Shown: piece by piece, positions 42,506-55,814 of the stretch
Numbering within the stretch: the stretch's first letter is position 1
Layout of the letters: each line of letters begins with the position of its first letter
Assembly: GCA_025094145.1 (NCBI GenBank)
Contig: JALLLS010000002.1
Location: forward strand, 434,001 to 498,000
Length of the DNA stretch: 64,000 nt
Source of the DNA: Spinellus fusiger
Taxonomy: Eukaryota; Mucoromycota; Mucoromycetes; Mucorales; Phycomycetaceae
Direction of reading: 5' to 3'
Made by a program: the position numbers and the translations under genes
The notes under the pieces: model-generated
Databases searched by the model: none
What the model was told of the DNA's origin: nothing
What the model saw: the letters and a program-made list of their open reading frames with translations, nothing else

Positions 42506-43855
42506 CAGTCACGCAAAATTAGAAAGTATACGATTTTCATTTTTTGAAATCCTGAAAAAAAAACATGCTTTACGGATATAAATGTTACGACCTCAAAACA
42601 CATACTAATGACTTCAAATTCAACACAAAGTTAGTTTAACATATTGTCTATAGTAATATATAAAAAAAAAGTTTCTATTTAATATTTTGTTGGGCCACCT
42701 TTGGCATCAATAACTGCCTGGCAGTGATCCTTCATTGAGCCAACTAAACGTTCGGCAAGATCGACGTGAATATTTCTCCAAGCTTCTTCTAAAGCTGTCT
42801 TGAGCTCATCGATATTTTTGATACCGGCCCTCTTGTCATTGATAAGCTTATCAAGACAGCTCCAGATATGTTCAATGGGGTTGAGATCAGAACTTTGGGC
42901 AGGCCAGTAATCAAAGCGCCTGATTACATGTGTGTTCTTCCACCATGTTGTATAGCCACCTGTATGGCAGCTAGCCCCATCTTCTTGGAATATAAAGTCC
43001 TTATCCTCCTTCTCATTCAATTCAATGAACCATGGCAGAAATTTTCCTGGCAAAATGTTGACATATACGTCCTGATTCACAGTGCTATCAACAAAGACCA
43101 AAAGCCCAAATCCACCAGCCCAGAATTAGCTCCAGATCATTATACTGCCTTTCCCCTCATTTTGGTTGTAGTTACACTATGAGCAGCATTATACTTCTCT
43201 CCGATCTTTCGAATCATTCTGGCTCCTCCCAAGGTAAACCTCTACTTCAAACCGTGACTCATCAGACCATACAATGCGTCTCCAGTCATCAGGGGTCCAA
43301 TTGACCCGTTCCTTGGCCCAATGAAGTCTTTTCTTCTTATTTTCCTCAGATAACCTTGGCTTGTGTGCTGCAAAGTAGGAACCAAACTTAATCTAATGTA
43401 TTCATTTGATGAATATTGCACTACAGATGATTATCTGATGTGCTTTAAGTTCCAGATTTATATAGCTATAGGAGGCAGATGGGTTGCCTCTTAGAATGGC
43501 CTCAAGTCGTCTGAGGTCTCTCTCGTTAAGTTTTTTTGGTGCATCAGAACTATTATTTGTTAGAGGTGTACCATTAGTCTTGATTCTACTAATGATCTTT
43601 TGGACAGTAGTCTTGTTAATGCCAGTGACCTTTGAAATGGTACCCATGGAGTATTTTTCTTTTTTTAAGCCAATAAACACATCATTACTTTATTTTCTTC
43701 AAGCTTATTATAAACTCAAGAGTTTATAGTTGAGGATTCTGCGTTTGACATTTGAAATTGTTTAATGGAATGTGATTCTGTGGTAAAAAGAAGAAGAATC
43801 ATGTTTAAAAATGCATAAATTAGGGGGTCGTATACTTTCTAATGTTGTGTGGCTG
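42506..43855 (-). mobile_element. Tc1-like transposon T2
   Basis: This is a second copy of T1, inverted: 1350 bp, ends CAGTCACGCAAAATTAGAAA (42506) and, from the right, CAGCCACACAACATTAGAAA, both next to TA. By eye the two copies are very similar throughout. It lies inside the OTU-like fragment, whose downstream remainder should begin at 43856. Confidence 0.88.
42679..43647 (-). pseudogene. Tc1-like transposase, inactivated (same lesions as T1)
   Basis: The protein blocks are those of T1: MGTISKVTGINKTTVQ, WSDESRFEV, FQEDGASCHTG and SSDLNPIEHIW. The same TGA after AIFIK and the same in-frame TAA (minus strand, 43128-43126) are present. Small differences (PLTNNSS against PLPNTSS; PSASY against PFASY) show the copies have since diverged slightly. 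Confidence 0.85.
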
Positions 43856-43857
43856 TA

Positions 43858-44468
43858 TAAGTGTTTGTTTTAGGAGGTTCTATGATTCCCAAGACTGTAA
43901 GAAGCGAGTAGAGTATGGAATTTCAACACTACAGAACAGAAAAGTCTTTCTGGAATAGGCACTTGTCATTTGAAAAGAGATACGCAAAAGAAGGTATGTT
44001 ATTTATGAATGAATTCTTAAAAAATATGTTATTTAATTTGTTAAATATTTTAGATCCTAGAGTAGAAGCCACTTCCCTGAACTTCATAAAGACTTATCAT
44101 TACATGACGATGATTTTCAAGTATGAATTCTGTAGTAAAGAGGCTGTATTTTGATAAATACATTGACTTAGCTAAAAAGCACAAGTAAACTTCTTAGGTA
44201 AAAACATGGGAACTGAAATATTTTGCGGTCCAAAATGTGAACTGCTGTCCAAACAACAGCACCCTTTAGGATAACTACAGAAAAGCAGTCCAACCATTTT
44301 GAGATTTTGCATCAAGAGAGCTCACTAATTATTTTTTCTTGTCATTCATGGAGCACGGAAAAAGAGTGGCAGCCGATGAAAGAGATAGCTTGACTGGCAG
44401 AGAGAAGAGAAGAGGTAGATGGATATATTCACTCTCTGTAGTAGTCATACTATATTAATAACAGTACA
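43858..44468. other. Remainder of T2 target and POP1 upstream region
   Basis: The first 300 bases should be the continuation of the OTU-like fragment disrupted by T2, but no clear protease motif is readable. The last 150 bases precede POP1. No TATA box is evident. Confidence 0.4.
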
Positions 44469-47400
44469 ATGGAATCAGCTAAGAACAAGGATGCCAGACG
44501 TATAGACAATGTAAAGCCATCGCGAAATAGAAACGCTCGTAAGTTATAGGAATAATCAAAAGGTGTCTGTTATTTACTAGTATATTTAGCTGAGGAACAC
44601 CACAAAGTCAATGAACCTATAACAACCCAGAAACTTGCGTCAGCTCGACTTCAGGAAATCAACTCATTGCAATCTTCAATATGGAAAGCAAAGTAATATT
44701 CAGTGAAGAAAGGTGTATAGATGATCTAATGATAAATAAGCACAGATCTGCAGTAAATACTTTGGCTTTCCAGTCTCTTCCACGAGGACTTCGACGCCGT
44801 GCTGCTAGTCACAATGTTCTGCGTCTACCCTTTCGATTAAGAGCAAAGGCACTACAAGAGGTACATTTCTACATCTATCAGTGCATAAGAAAACAGATCC
44901 ATGACTCACCACTAGTCATTAGATGGCAATGAGTGCTCCTAAACCTACAAAGATACGACGTAGAATGCGAAAAATAAAAATAAGATCACTTGTGGATAAA
45001 TATTTAAAAAGACAAGGTACATATGTGAATTGTGTGGCTCATGACTAATGTAGTAAAAAAAAAGGCAAAAATAAGTGGCTGGAAACGCATATATGGCATA
45101 CAAAGCGCATGAAAATGATTAATCTCTGGGGATACCGTTTGGTAAATATTGTTATGAAAAGTACGAACGATAACAGAAAAATAACTGACAATGAAAGGAA
45201 ACACTGATGATAGGCTATGCATCCTAATACCAAATCTGAAAGAACCACATATAGAGCATCTAAGCATCTTGCAATAATTCATGATGCTTCTTATTTTGGT
45301 TGTATAGAACTATCTGGTCTTTTCAGTGATATTGTAGCCATTGCTAATACAATCACTGACGCTAGTCTTCCTTCAGTCGGTAGTGCTCGGTAAATAGTGT
45401 TGAATTCTGCGTGCTATGCGATATATAACTCAACAATTCTATAATGGAATACCATTACTAGATACAGTAAAGGACAGCGCATTGGACATACAAATGTCTA
45501 TGAATATCTAGGGTACCCTAGTAAACATGTGTGTCCGGCCACCTTTCTTTGGAAACCTTCCTCAACAGAATGTGAAGGCTCTGTGCTTTGGATATGGATT
45601 CATCCTGCTTCATTTAATGAAACTTTCTCTTTTTTAAAAGAGGCAGTCGATGCTTGTCGGATGACATCAATGCAAGGTAAGTGTCAATCCATTTCAAACA
45701 CTTTAGAATAGAAGAAGGTTCAAGTTATCTAATTGAAAGACAAATAAAATAGAAGTGCAAGTTGTAGACCGCAGAAAAGAACTCTTAAGATTTGATCTAT
45801 CAGGACCACGCTCAACTGCACTGTTACAGTCTATTCTGGACCCTGTGGATGATAGCGATTTTACAGAAGCTGTAAATGAAAGTGTTCAGCAACGAAATGG
45901 CCGGTTGTGGAGAAAAATGGCTAGTTTGAGGTCTTCTTCTTCTCTTTCTCCTGGCTGTGTTCTTGGTCTGGCAGTAAAAGACCCTCGTATAAAGTATACT
46001 AAACATATAAAATGATCTTTTATATTAAATATCTATCTATTTGTTCTTTTAGGTTTCCACAGAAAGTACCACTACGTACAAAACATATTACACCCGAGGC
46101 TAAGACATGTGTTGCTCAAGTTATTCGACAATGGCCTTTGGATAGTGCCTATTCAGACATTTGGGATGCATCTGTGAGAAAGAAATTGTTAGAAAACAAG
46201 AAAGGTGACCAGGAGCTGAATAGACGCCGCGAAGAAAAGGTAATGAGAAATAGATAAGATATAGGCATGTGATTCTCACTGTTTGATGTATATCTTTTCT
46301 TTCTTTTTGAAATAGAAAGCGGTGGGTGCTAGGCTTGATTTTACATCAGAAGATAGTATAATTCCTATTTTGCTGATTCAAAGAGGAGATTCTATGTCTG
46401 ATGGTGGCATCAGTACTGCGAAGCAGAGTGTAGATAACACAGAAGTAACAGAGGGTTGGACCTTGATTATACCGCAGGGATGGGGCACGTCTTTCTGGAA
46501 GTCTTTTATATTTGCTGGTGCAAGAGCATGTGGAATTAACAACATAAGAAGTATGCACTTTGAAAGTGGTCATGGCTCTTTTCCGTATGATACACCTGGT
46601 ACTCGTGCTTATGAATATCAAAGGCAAATATTTAAGGAAAAGGCCAAAATTATCTGGGAACAAAAACCTCCATCAAAGAGGGCTAACTTTGAGAAACTTG
46701 GAGTAAAATATCCCTTTGAAGCATCTTTTGAGTATTTGATCCCTACTTCAGTGGCAGAATCAAACACACCAAGTACTGTGGTAAAAACTCTCCAAATGCA
46801 GGAAATACAGCGCCCTGTAAACTGGCTGTTGCAAAGTGATAGGCTTATTACTCTTCTTTTGTCGTGTCAAACCATAGAAGAGGCAGACAAACATCTGCGT
46901 TATGAAATTGAAAGGCTCATCTCAAACCGTGGACTTGATCTGCCACTTTCTCTTCGATTGGATCATGCACTTTTGAAAGTAAGGATCAAATACATTGACA
47001 GTAGGAAACCACAGCCAAATGCAATGATTTATTTGCTGTATGATGAGAAAGACTACATGAGATATACACACAAGCTGGCCAACAAAGGCAATGCATGCAA
47101 GAAGAACAAGAACAATACTAATACTGAGTGTAAAATGGAGATAGATATGGTAAATATTAACACCAACCTACAACTCTTAATAACTTACCATCTTAATTTA
47201 TTATATAGCAATCCATACCATTCCCTCCCAATCATCACATTGGCTATCTGACAAATGGAGGGTTTTCACTTACAACAGGTTGCGGCTTTGGTGTGGGTGC
47301 CTGCACTGCTCAAGGCATCCTAAAAGCACTTGATATTGATAAAAAGTAAGTAAGGATTATCAACACTAAGCTAAGTGGTATGAACGTATAGGCAAAAAAG

Positions 47401-47479
47401 AAAAACAAAGATGGTTGTTTTGATTCGTAATTCCAATGCTACTGAATGCCATCCTGCAGAAATGCATTTACTTGCTTAA
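44469..47479 (+). CDS. POP1: POP1, ribonuclease P/MRP protein subunit
   Basis: A multi-exon gene with short GT-AG introns. Diagnostic blocks in order: FQSLPRGLRRRAASHNVLRL (about 44770-44830, the POP1 N-terminal signature), KNKWLETHIWHTKRMKMINL (about 45070-45130), SLPSVGSAR, VPLRTKHITPE and RQWPLDSAYSDIWD. The POPLD domain follows (GWTLIIPQGWGTSFWKSFIF, about 46455-46515), then a C-terminal GCGFGVGACTAQGIL. The last exon ends VVLIRNSNATECHPAEM...LLA at 47479. POP1 is the largest protein of RNase P and MRP and is needed for tRNA 5' processing and rRNA maturation. The start ATG at 44469 and exon 1 are the least certain. It converges with the COPI zeta gene. Confidence 0.88.
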
Positions 47480-47632
47480 TCTCATGAAAATACTCATACT
47501 CGTATGCATAGCATGGCTGATAAGACTTCATTGAAAATAGTTTGACCTTTATACGTACGCTTTAATGCATGTAGCTGAAATACAATAGTAAAAACGAATA
47601 GTAATAATGTATATAGAGTTGATGCTGCTAGA

Positions 47633-48459
47633 CTATCTCAGCATCTGGCTTGCAAATTTGTCTTTTGCTGTTTGGTATGCCTGAAGCAAGGTCTGCTCAC
47701 TGAAGGGGATATCAACAACGTCAAGACGGGGTTTAGAGACTCTGTTGACTATTGCATTAGAATCGATCTCCAGGATAATGCTAGAATAGAAAACAAAAAC
47801 AGTTGAACTTGAGTCAAAACGTAGTATAAAGTATCTTACCCTCCATCTACAGTTTCATCAAGACAGAGAACCACCAAATCTAAATTATCCATGACAGAAC
47901 GCTTTTCTACCTGGAATCTAGTGGAAGATTAGTTGATGTTCATTAAACAATTAAAAGAAGGTCTATTTTACCTTAACAGAGTAGACACCGCGTCGTAGAA
48001 AGCATTCAACATGCTCAGTAGAATCAGCTCATTCTCTTCCAGGGAGCCCACCACATAGAAGAAAATGTCAATATTAGACCGGTACAATACGACTTTATTA
48101 TCGTACAGAATCACTTCGCCTATAGAGCCATGGCAGTATATATTAGTACTCTCATTCACTCTCTTTTATTGAAGCATAGATACAGTCAAATTATTGTATT
48201 ATCCTCAAGATAATAGCAATAGAAATTGAACGTGTACTTATTGGCTCTTATGACAGTATATTTTATTTTATAGTAGTAATGCCAACTAGTCATCTTCATT
48301 ACCTTGTGCTCGTTTTGTTTTGTCGAAAAGACCTTTCTCAAATGTCTTTTGGTCCTTCAAATTAAATCCTTCAGAGCCATAGTACTTTGCAAGGACGCGG
48401 TTTCCTTCAGCATCAAGCAAGATGACGGCCTTGATAGAGTCTAGTGAAAGGTTAACCAT
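47633..48459 (-). CDS. RET3: Coatomer (COPI) zeta subunit
   Basis: The start is [20 protein letters not shown] at 48459. Exon 1 ends [15 protein letters not shown]. After a long intron (about 48310 to 48125, CTATAG acceptor) comes [20 protein letters not shown], then [20 protein letters not shown]. Later exons give [20 protein letters not shown], then [15 protein letters not shown] and a tail ending FASQMLR at 47633. This matches the longin-fold zeta-COP family (AI-L-LD-G-R-AKYY; FYV-GS-ENEL; LDE-VDGG-ILE). It forms part of the COPI coat for Golgi-to-ER traffic. The stop lies 154 bp from the POP1 stop. An alternative acceptor nearer exon 1 would add [13 protein letters not shown] in frame. 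Confidence 0.9.
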
Positions 48460-50230
48460 ATTGAGTTGCGTGCCTTGTGAGGAGAAGTGGTAAACTAATG
48501 TGCTTTAAATCAGCGACAAAACCTCTATTTATGAAGTCACACATCAGCTTCGTTAAAATATTAATTTCTCCTTTATGCTTACTTATAAGGTGTGCCATGA
48601 TCATAAATCTTCAAATAGTGTAATATACTAATAATAAATACACCTTCTTATTTATATAAAAATAATAATAAATAAACATTTGGAAAATGTATTTTTGAGA
48701 TGAAAATCTAATAAAAACAAAAACATATTAAACTCTGGATAGCTTTTATTAAGATAGATGTATACAATTCATTCAAGATTTTCACCCACACTAAACTCAT
48801 TTATCATTATCAAACTATAAGGTAAATGAAAAGATCAGAAAATAAATTATATCTATATATTGCTTTTATACTAAGAATTAAACTTTACATTCTGGGTAAA
48901 GACGTTGTTGGGAAGAGAAATAAACTACAGACTTTAATAGTAATAAAATATTTGTGTTGTAAGATATGGTTTGGTTTTGGCATAGGAAAAGAAATATCGA
49001 ATTTTTGAGAAGTGTATATTCACTTTCTTATACCGTACATTTTCTTTTCTTTTAAAAAAACTGAGACTTTATCAAAAGACAAACTCTTTTACAGTTTTTT
49101 TGGTACCAGAAAGAATAAAAGATGAACTTAGAGAAAATCTTGTAAAACTTTTTGATCAATTCTTAGAACTGTTTCTGTTCAAATACTACAGTGAAAGTTT
49201 CGAAAAAGATCACGGGAACTCTTAAAGAACATCAATTTTAAGATTTGACATGACTATTTTTATTGTTATTTTGTCAGTGCTTTGTTATGCCATTCAAACA
49301 TTTAGACGTCATAGCACTCTGTGTAAGATGATGAAAACCCGAAGGATGGCAGATAATAAGCCATACCAAATACATGAGTGGAGAGGGTGGAAATGAAATG
49401 AAAGGAGACATGAAACTTCTGGTGATGGAGATAGGACTTTCAAAAGGCACTAATATCAGCAAAGGAATACAGGGTATCCAAAAGACAAACAATTTTCCGT
49501 GACAGCTCAAACTCTAAGGAAAGATGTTTAGAGCAGCTGTGAAAATCTTGGGGAGACGCATACAGTGATTATACTAGCATTGTATAGCTTTGCTAAAGTA
49601 GTTGAGGGAGTTCAGAAGAGAAAAGATCAGAAGAAGGGTGAGAACCGAGGATCTACTGGAGGGTGTATTTGACACGCACAACATTCGATGTCTATGCATA
49701 TATGCCATTATGATTCAACCAATATCAGTTACTGTAAAGTAATGTAAATAGAAGAGTATGTTACATAAATTACATAAGAACACTGATAGCTAATGCTAAT
49801 GCTAATACTGTGTGTATGTGTATTTTAAATAATAATAAATAAATAAAAACAGATAAAAATCAATCATATATGCTCTATATCTTTATTTGTCAATATAGCT
49901 TGACCAGAAAAGTTAGTAGAAATCAGTCTACATATTTGCAGTAATAATAAATCATCAGTGTTTTTCCTTTAATCTCGGACAAGGTTGCTTCTTTTTCACA
50001 CAGACTCTACATATTCAATAGCCTTCGCTCTACTCCATATTCATTTTACTTCTCTGCATCCCACTACACTTGATAAACACTACAGCCTTTGGGATTCTTT
50101 CAGGAAGAAGTGTATAGTTTATATAGGTTTCCAATAAGCTCAATGGTCAGACCATTGGTTTGCCTTTTCTTGTTGATAATCATCATGTAATTAGACTCTA
50201 ATTTTTGCTTATTTTCTGTAGATTGGGTAA
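48460..50230. other. AT-rich intergenic with one repeat remnant
   Basis: The first 150 bases are the COPI zeta 5' flank. The section at about 49260-49700 resembles the core of the MITE at 27050-27480 (CAAAAGGCA-TAAT-CAGCAA, GGTATCCAAAAGA, TTAGAGCA) and is listed separately. No gene is supported. Confidence 0.5.
49260..49700. repeat. Repeat related to the MITE core
   Basis: Patchy similarity to 27050-27480 on the same strand, with short shared strings in the same order. The long inverted ends of the MITE are not found around it. This may be an older, end-less relative or a shared source sequence. Confidence 0.35.
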
Positions 50231-50359
50231 GAATGTGTGCTTTATTAATGGTAAAGTGACCCGACAGATGTAATCGATGGTTTCAAATTTCAGGCTATTT
50301 TTATACCAAAAATAATAAACACTATTCTTTCTTTCTTTAATAACAATTCTTTTTCTCTA

Positions 50360-51377
50360 ATGTCTGACTCATCCAACACCGTGAACATATTCACCAAGAC
50401 CCCCAAGATGTATGGGAAATAGACAAGCCTCGAGACTCGTTCAGCCATTCTCCATGAGGTGCTGAACATGAACAACACTCTGGCCGAGGCATCTTGTATG
50501 TTTAATGTTTCTCCCACCACTGTAGGGGATATTGTGAAACACTTCAAGAAGACGGGCTTGGTAGTACCTTCTCCCAAGAGTGGCCGACGAAGAAAGTTGG
50601 ACAACAGGGCCCTCCGGTAGTTGAGAAGAGAAGAACAGTAGTCAGTAATTCTCACCAGACCAAAGAGGCCATTAGGTAAGCATGGCCATCAAGGTATCAG
50701 ACAATACTCTGAAGAGGTACCTTGATGAGATCGGCTTTTACTCTTTCAGTCCAGTGGTGATGCCTCGTCTCACCAAGAAACATATGGAGGCAAGGCTCCA
50801 GTGGGCCCATAAGCACGTTGGTTGGACCCATGAGCAGCGGCAAGAGGCGCAAAAGTCATCAGGCAGCCTGGTACGGCCTTTGAGCCTAAGAATGTCCTAG
50901 AAATGGGGAAGTTTGGAGGAGGTGGAGTGACAGTATGGGGCTGTTTCAGTGAGGAAGGTGTTGAGAGATGGATCGTAGTGGAGGGTAGGATACACTCCAA
51001 CAAGTACATCAATGTCTTGGGAGAAGTCTACTGCCATGAACTCAAGTAATTCTCTTTCCTAAATCCTGGAGTTAGTTACCGCCTACAGGAGGACAATGCT
51101 AGACCCCATATGAGCAAGGAAACTTGTGAATAGAAGGCAGCAAAGAGTGTGGGAACTCTTCCTTACTGGTCCTCACAATACTGATCTCAATCCAATTGAG
51201 CATCTATGGTCCCATCTCAAGAAGGTTATTAGGAAGAAAAGGATGGTATATACCACCAAGGAGAAGTTGGAGGCAGCCCTGATGCTGGAATGGGGTAGAA
51301 TATCTAAAGAATTGACAGACATCTTCATTGCCAGCATAGGGTGGGGATGCCAGGCTGTCATTGATGCCAAAGAATAA
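50360..51377 (+). pseudogene. Tc1-like transposase, heavily broken
   Basis: It starts MSDSSNTVNIFTKTPKMYGK and then a stop. An HTH (TLAEASCMFNVSPTTVGDIV) follows, then GLVVPSPKSGRRRKLDNRAL. The second part begins near 50682 (DNTLKRYLDEIGFYSFSPVV; ARLQWAHKHVGWTHEQ). The catalytic region with the first Asp is lost; EDNARPHMS gives the second Asp and DLNPIEHLWSHLKK the Glu. It ends in VIDAKE at 51377. At least five stops or shifts. The family differs from T1/T2. Confidence 0.78.
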
Positions 51378-52069
51378 TAGTGGTTATTAATTAACCTTCT
51401 AATAAAGCTTTTTTCTTGTATTATAAACACTCTTCTATGTATCTATTGAAAGTTTTATGTCTTTAGCTAATGAATTCATGAAGTTATAACACTATTAAGA
51501 TAAAGCATGTATCTAAAAAAGGAAATCTACATTTAAAACTGTGATATAGCAGCAGCTATAGTGTGGATAGTTGATGACTGTGCCAAGATATAGACGGTGT
51601 TAAAAAGTTAATGAAATTAATAGCTATAGCTAACAACACAAGGAAACAGTGTATAAAAACCCCATCAATTGAATCGTAAATAAATATCGACCTTTTGTGT
51701 TTACGTTAAGTATCGTTGGGACCATTAAGAGAAGCAAGGATTGCTTAAAGAATAGTTGCCTCGTTACAAATTGTACTCAAATTCGTATCCCCGCCGCCAT
51801 ACCCCCTTGGTTTTCCTGTTTCTAAGTTTGTGTCAAAACTCTATTTTGCTGTCCCTGCTAGAGACCGAATACCTACCCATTCATCTCTCTGGTAGTCCTG
51901 ACAATAACCCTAGTGCCCTATATTACAAAACCATCGATTAAATTTGTTGGGTCACTTTATCATTGGAGACCAAAAACTGGATGGGTCAATATGTAATTCC
52001 TAGTATTACCTCCTCTATCTTGTTCATTTGTATTTTCCTTAACACACAGGGCAAGTGAGAGTGTTTATA
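51378..52069. other. Possible LTR remnant
   Basis: A TATAAAAACCCC box at about 51652 is followed by AATAAATATCG and then a stretch with higher GC than its surroundings (51770-51940). This order is that of an LTR promoter and polyadenylation site, but I find no second copy in the window. Confidence 0.3.
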
Positions 52070-52715
52070 AAAGTAGGAAGAACAAGACTGAGCAAAGATG
52101 AATTCTATTGAGTGAAGAGTAGTTATTTATTTATACCTTTTGTGGGTGCTTATCCTTCAGTGACCTTCTACCTTGTGTTAGTCAATAATTAGTCCATGTC
52201 ATGGCTTATTGATAAATGCAACCATATGAGAGAGAACCTAATTTAATAAAAACATTATGTTTATTATAAAACTTATACAATTCTAAATGATATATTATTT
52301 TCTAAACAACATTATTCTTTTTAAATTAGTTGTATTTTCAAAATTATTATTTCATTTAAAACATTTTCTATTCTATAATCAACATGTTTATTAATATTTA
52401 TTGTAATAAAATAATATAAATGGTTATTATGAATATCTCTATGAGGAATTAATAGTATTTGACTATAAACCATAGGTTGGGTAATATATAGAATATTATT
52501 ATAAACAATATATATTTGCAGATGAAAATTTTATTTATTTATGATGAAATTAAAATAATATTAGACGTTTATCTATGACTGGTATAGACACTCTACCTTA
52601 TGGTAGACTATATAGGTAGAGCCTAATGGTTGGTTCATTGGACAAGCACTCTATTATAGAACCATCAGTTATTATTAGTCTTCAATTAATTGACTTTGAT
52701 AAGTGTGAGGGACCA
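52070..52715. repeat. LTR-like repeat, interrupted copy
   Basis: Segments 52080-52240 and 52575-52715 match 58545-58830 (shared TTGTGGGTGCTTATCCTTCA, TGATTAGTCCATG-like, GCAACCATATG, TGGTTGGTTCATTG). The AT-rich piece 52240-52570 is extra and may be an insertion. The matching copy in the palindrome is uninterrupted. Confidence 0.6.
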
Positions 52716-52717
52716 CT

Positions 52718-53265
52718 GGGAACAGGTAGGCTGATGATGCTATATTTTGTGCAAATTGGACAGAAGATAGGGTATAGTATAGTCTGATAACAGATATCAA
52801 GGAGGGATTATTGCCATCAAATATATGTAGTATACAGTTTATCTTAGATTATATATTGTGATATTATCAAAAAAAAATATTATGTAAATAAATGTTGAAT
52901 TTTATGTTATAATTTTATATCTAATAATACAATAATAATACGTCTGATATATTAAAAAAGGTTAAGATATAATGGAGTTATAGTAACATACCAAGAGAGT
53001 TAGTGATATACTAGACATTTCAGCAATACACTAATTTATAGGTATTTGTATTAGCTTATTTTTAAATTGAAAACCAAAATAACTATATTAAAAAGATGTA
53101 TAATATATTCATTTAAAATACCTTGCATATTTCTGATAGCAATTATTCCTCAAGATGCAGATTTTATTATGACAATTGGATAATTATTTACTTATGTTTC
53201 TACACTACTATCTAATTTCTAAATGATAGATGCTAAGTGATAAAATAAAGAGTATATAAGGTATG
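52718..53265. repeat. LTR-like repeat B, second copy (interrupted)
   Basis: The ends match the B insertion in A3 (40764-41030). The middle, about 52810-53140, is an unrelated AT-rich insert. It directly adjoins the next LTR-like sequence at 53271. Confidence 0.5.
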
Positions 53266-54161
53266 GCATTGTTGTAATCATGAAGACAACGGTAGCAGTC
53301 ACAGACTGATTAAGTTGTCTCCTTTTGTCATGAGCATGTCACTTGTTGGAATCCTTTCTGTTCCCAAAAAGAATTCCAGTTCGAATTCTTAATGTTGACT
53401 GAAATGAACAAGTGAACATTCTTCAAAAGAATAGAAAAGTAATTATTGCCTTTTATTACATAATGTTCAGTGTACTATACTGGCAATAACTGTTGGAATG
53501 AAAGAAGTCAAATAGTATAAATACTGCTAGAAAAGACTTCTAATAAAGATTATCTTTTTCTTCTTCTACCCTTCCCTCTTCTATATTTTTGGCCAAGCAA
53601 AGGCTTTCTCTTTCAGTACTACTCAAGATCATTTTATGGTGGAGAAGCTGCTCTTTCCCCATGCCTATACTATCTAATCCCTATATTTTCTCTCTATCAG
53701 TGTTTATCACTCCATTTTAAAACTCTTACCCCACAAATAACTCCTCTATCACAATGGCAAATTGTAATGACTAGTTTGTTCTTGGCAAATTATGAAAGTA
53801 ATTTGGGCATCACCAATGGTCTTGTCCCAGACAAACTCATTAGTCTACCATTTGTCTCAACCATTATAAGTCTCTCTCCTCTCACTCTTATCTTTGTCTT
53901 GGCTTTTTGTAAATCAATAGATTTGTTTATTAAGTTATTTTAGAATTAGATTGCAGTATACAACATTTAGTATAAATACTCAACTTATTGTCATAATGAA
54001 AACAATATCCTGATATTTGTTCCCTTCTCATACTCTGTCCTTGTCTTCCCTTGTCTCCTACCATTGTTCTCCTACCTGCTTCTGATGCACAACACTTATT
54101 ACCTCTGCTTCTTTCTCCTGTCCAACCCTGATCCTTACACAAATCCCACAGAAGAAACTTC

Positions 54162-55814
54162 CAAAGCCGCTATGATGACAAGTCTGCTGCAACAAATCCT
54201 CCTAGAGAATAGACTTGGAAATTTGTCTATATGTGCACCATACAACCCATCTGAAAGTATTAACAGTTGGCTCATCCAAGAGAATTGAAGTGTAAGCACC
54301 TAGGCATTGCTGATAGCCAGAAGGCATTACATATCTCTAGCTACCTGCCAGGTGAATTGGCCAAGTGGGTGGACCATACCCCATTAGCCAATGACTGGGA
54401 AACTCTGAAACCAGCTCTTCTCAAGAATTATGGAATTCCTGGAGAACAACACAAGCAGAGTGTGCAAAAACGCCTGGAAGCACTGTGACAAGGGAAACTG
54501 TCATCTCATTGTTTCATGATCCAGTTTGAGTCAATTATATCTGAATTTGACCCAAAGTATTCCCCAAGCACAGCCATGCTTTGCATGATCTACATTGAGG
54601 TCATGGCCCCCAAGGTCCATGCATTCATAATCAGCAACCTTTCTAAGGCAAAGACTTGGGTTGAGATTGCCAATGCTGCCATTGCTGTAGAAGAGTGCTT
54701 ATCAATGAACCAAAATATTCTAGAAGACTCTTTTGCAAGACTGTCTCTGGGAGAAGATCCCACTCCTGCAACTATCTCTCTTGAGAAAGGACCTGAGCTC
54801 ATGGAGATCAATGCATTCCAGAAGAAGAATAAAATGGTATGCACTGGTGTTGAAAGACTGCCACACTCCACAGGGAACCCACAGTACAGACCCCAACAAC
54901 AGCCAGACTCTATGCATTGTTGGGCTGACAATGGTAAGCCCATCTGTGGGTACTGTAACAAAGAAGGACATCTGTCTAAGAAGTGTTGGTACTGCAAGGT
55001 GGTAAACCAAATGACTACACCAATGGTAGACAATTTAGGTTTCTCCAAGGGTCACATAGAGCTCTCTGACAATTATGCTGCACTCTCAATTGAGGACAAT
55101 CCTCTGGCTGTTACACATATCAACAACATCCAGGTTCAAAAGAAGACAGGGACAGTACTAAAGATCAAATCAACTGTGCAAGGCCATTCTGTCCAAGCCC
55201 TCATAGACACAGGTGCAAATGTCTCTGCTGTAATAAGTGGCCTGGTAAAGGCCCTGGGGTTAACCCCTAACCAATCCAATGCCACCTCCTTTGTTAATGC
55301 AAATAACAAACCAACCACAACACACAGCACAGTGATACTAAAGGTCATCATTGGAAATACCACTGCTAGCCTGGAATGTCAAGTTGTTGAGTTGCTCTCA
55401 CAACAACTGATCCTTGGTTACCTTGATCTTCACAAGCTCAATGCCCTCATAAATACAACTACACACAAAGTGTATATTCCCCAAGCAGCCACAAGACCAG
55501 CAAAGGCTGCCTCTGTCTGCACAGTAGTGTTGTTGCTGAAACTGCCTGCTCAACATCATGCATATGTAGACATCCAAGGACCACCTAACTTGGCTGCACT
55601 GGTGTCTACTCCACCCAACATGATGTTGGAAAAAATGGTTTTGGTTGCCTCTGGTTTGGTAAACTTTGATCAAAAAGGGATTGCCACTGTGAAGATCACA
55701 AACTTAGATACCAAAACCAAAAACATAAATAAAGGACAGTGTATTGCTATTTTTGAGTATTTGCCTTGTCCCTCAGGATTTATCCTAACAAACCACAAAT
55801 CAACTAAGCCTTGA
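54162..55814 (+). pseudogene. Ty3-like gag plus aspartic protease
   Basis: The gag capsid-like region begins around 54162. A frameshift near 54270-54290 and an in-frame TGA at 54486-54488 break it. From 54516 an open frame of 432 codons follows. It has a CCHC zinc knuckle (CGYCNKEGHLSKKC, about 54950-54990) and then a retropepsin core (VQALIDTGANVSAVISGLVK, about 55190-55250; DTG catalytic triad). It ends at 55814 and overlaps the RT frame by four bases in the -1 frame, an arrangement that could allow frameshifting. Confidence 0.8.

Noticed and set aside
54590..55048. 152-codon minus frame opposite gag
   Set aside because: Shadow of the gag-protease reading frame; no own features.
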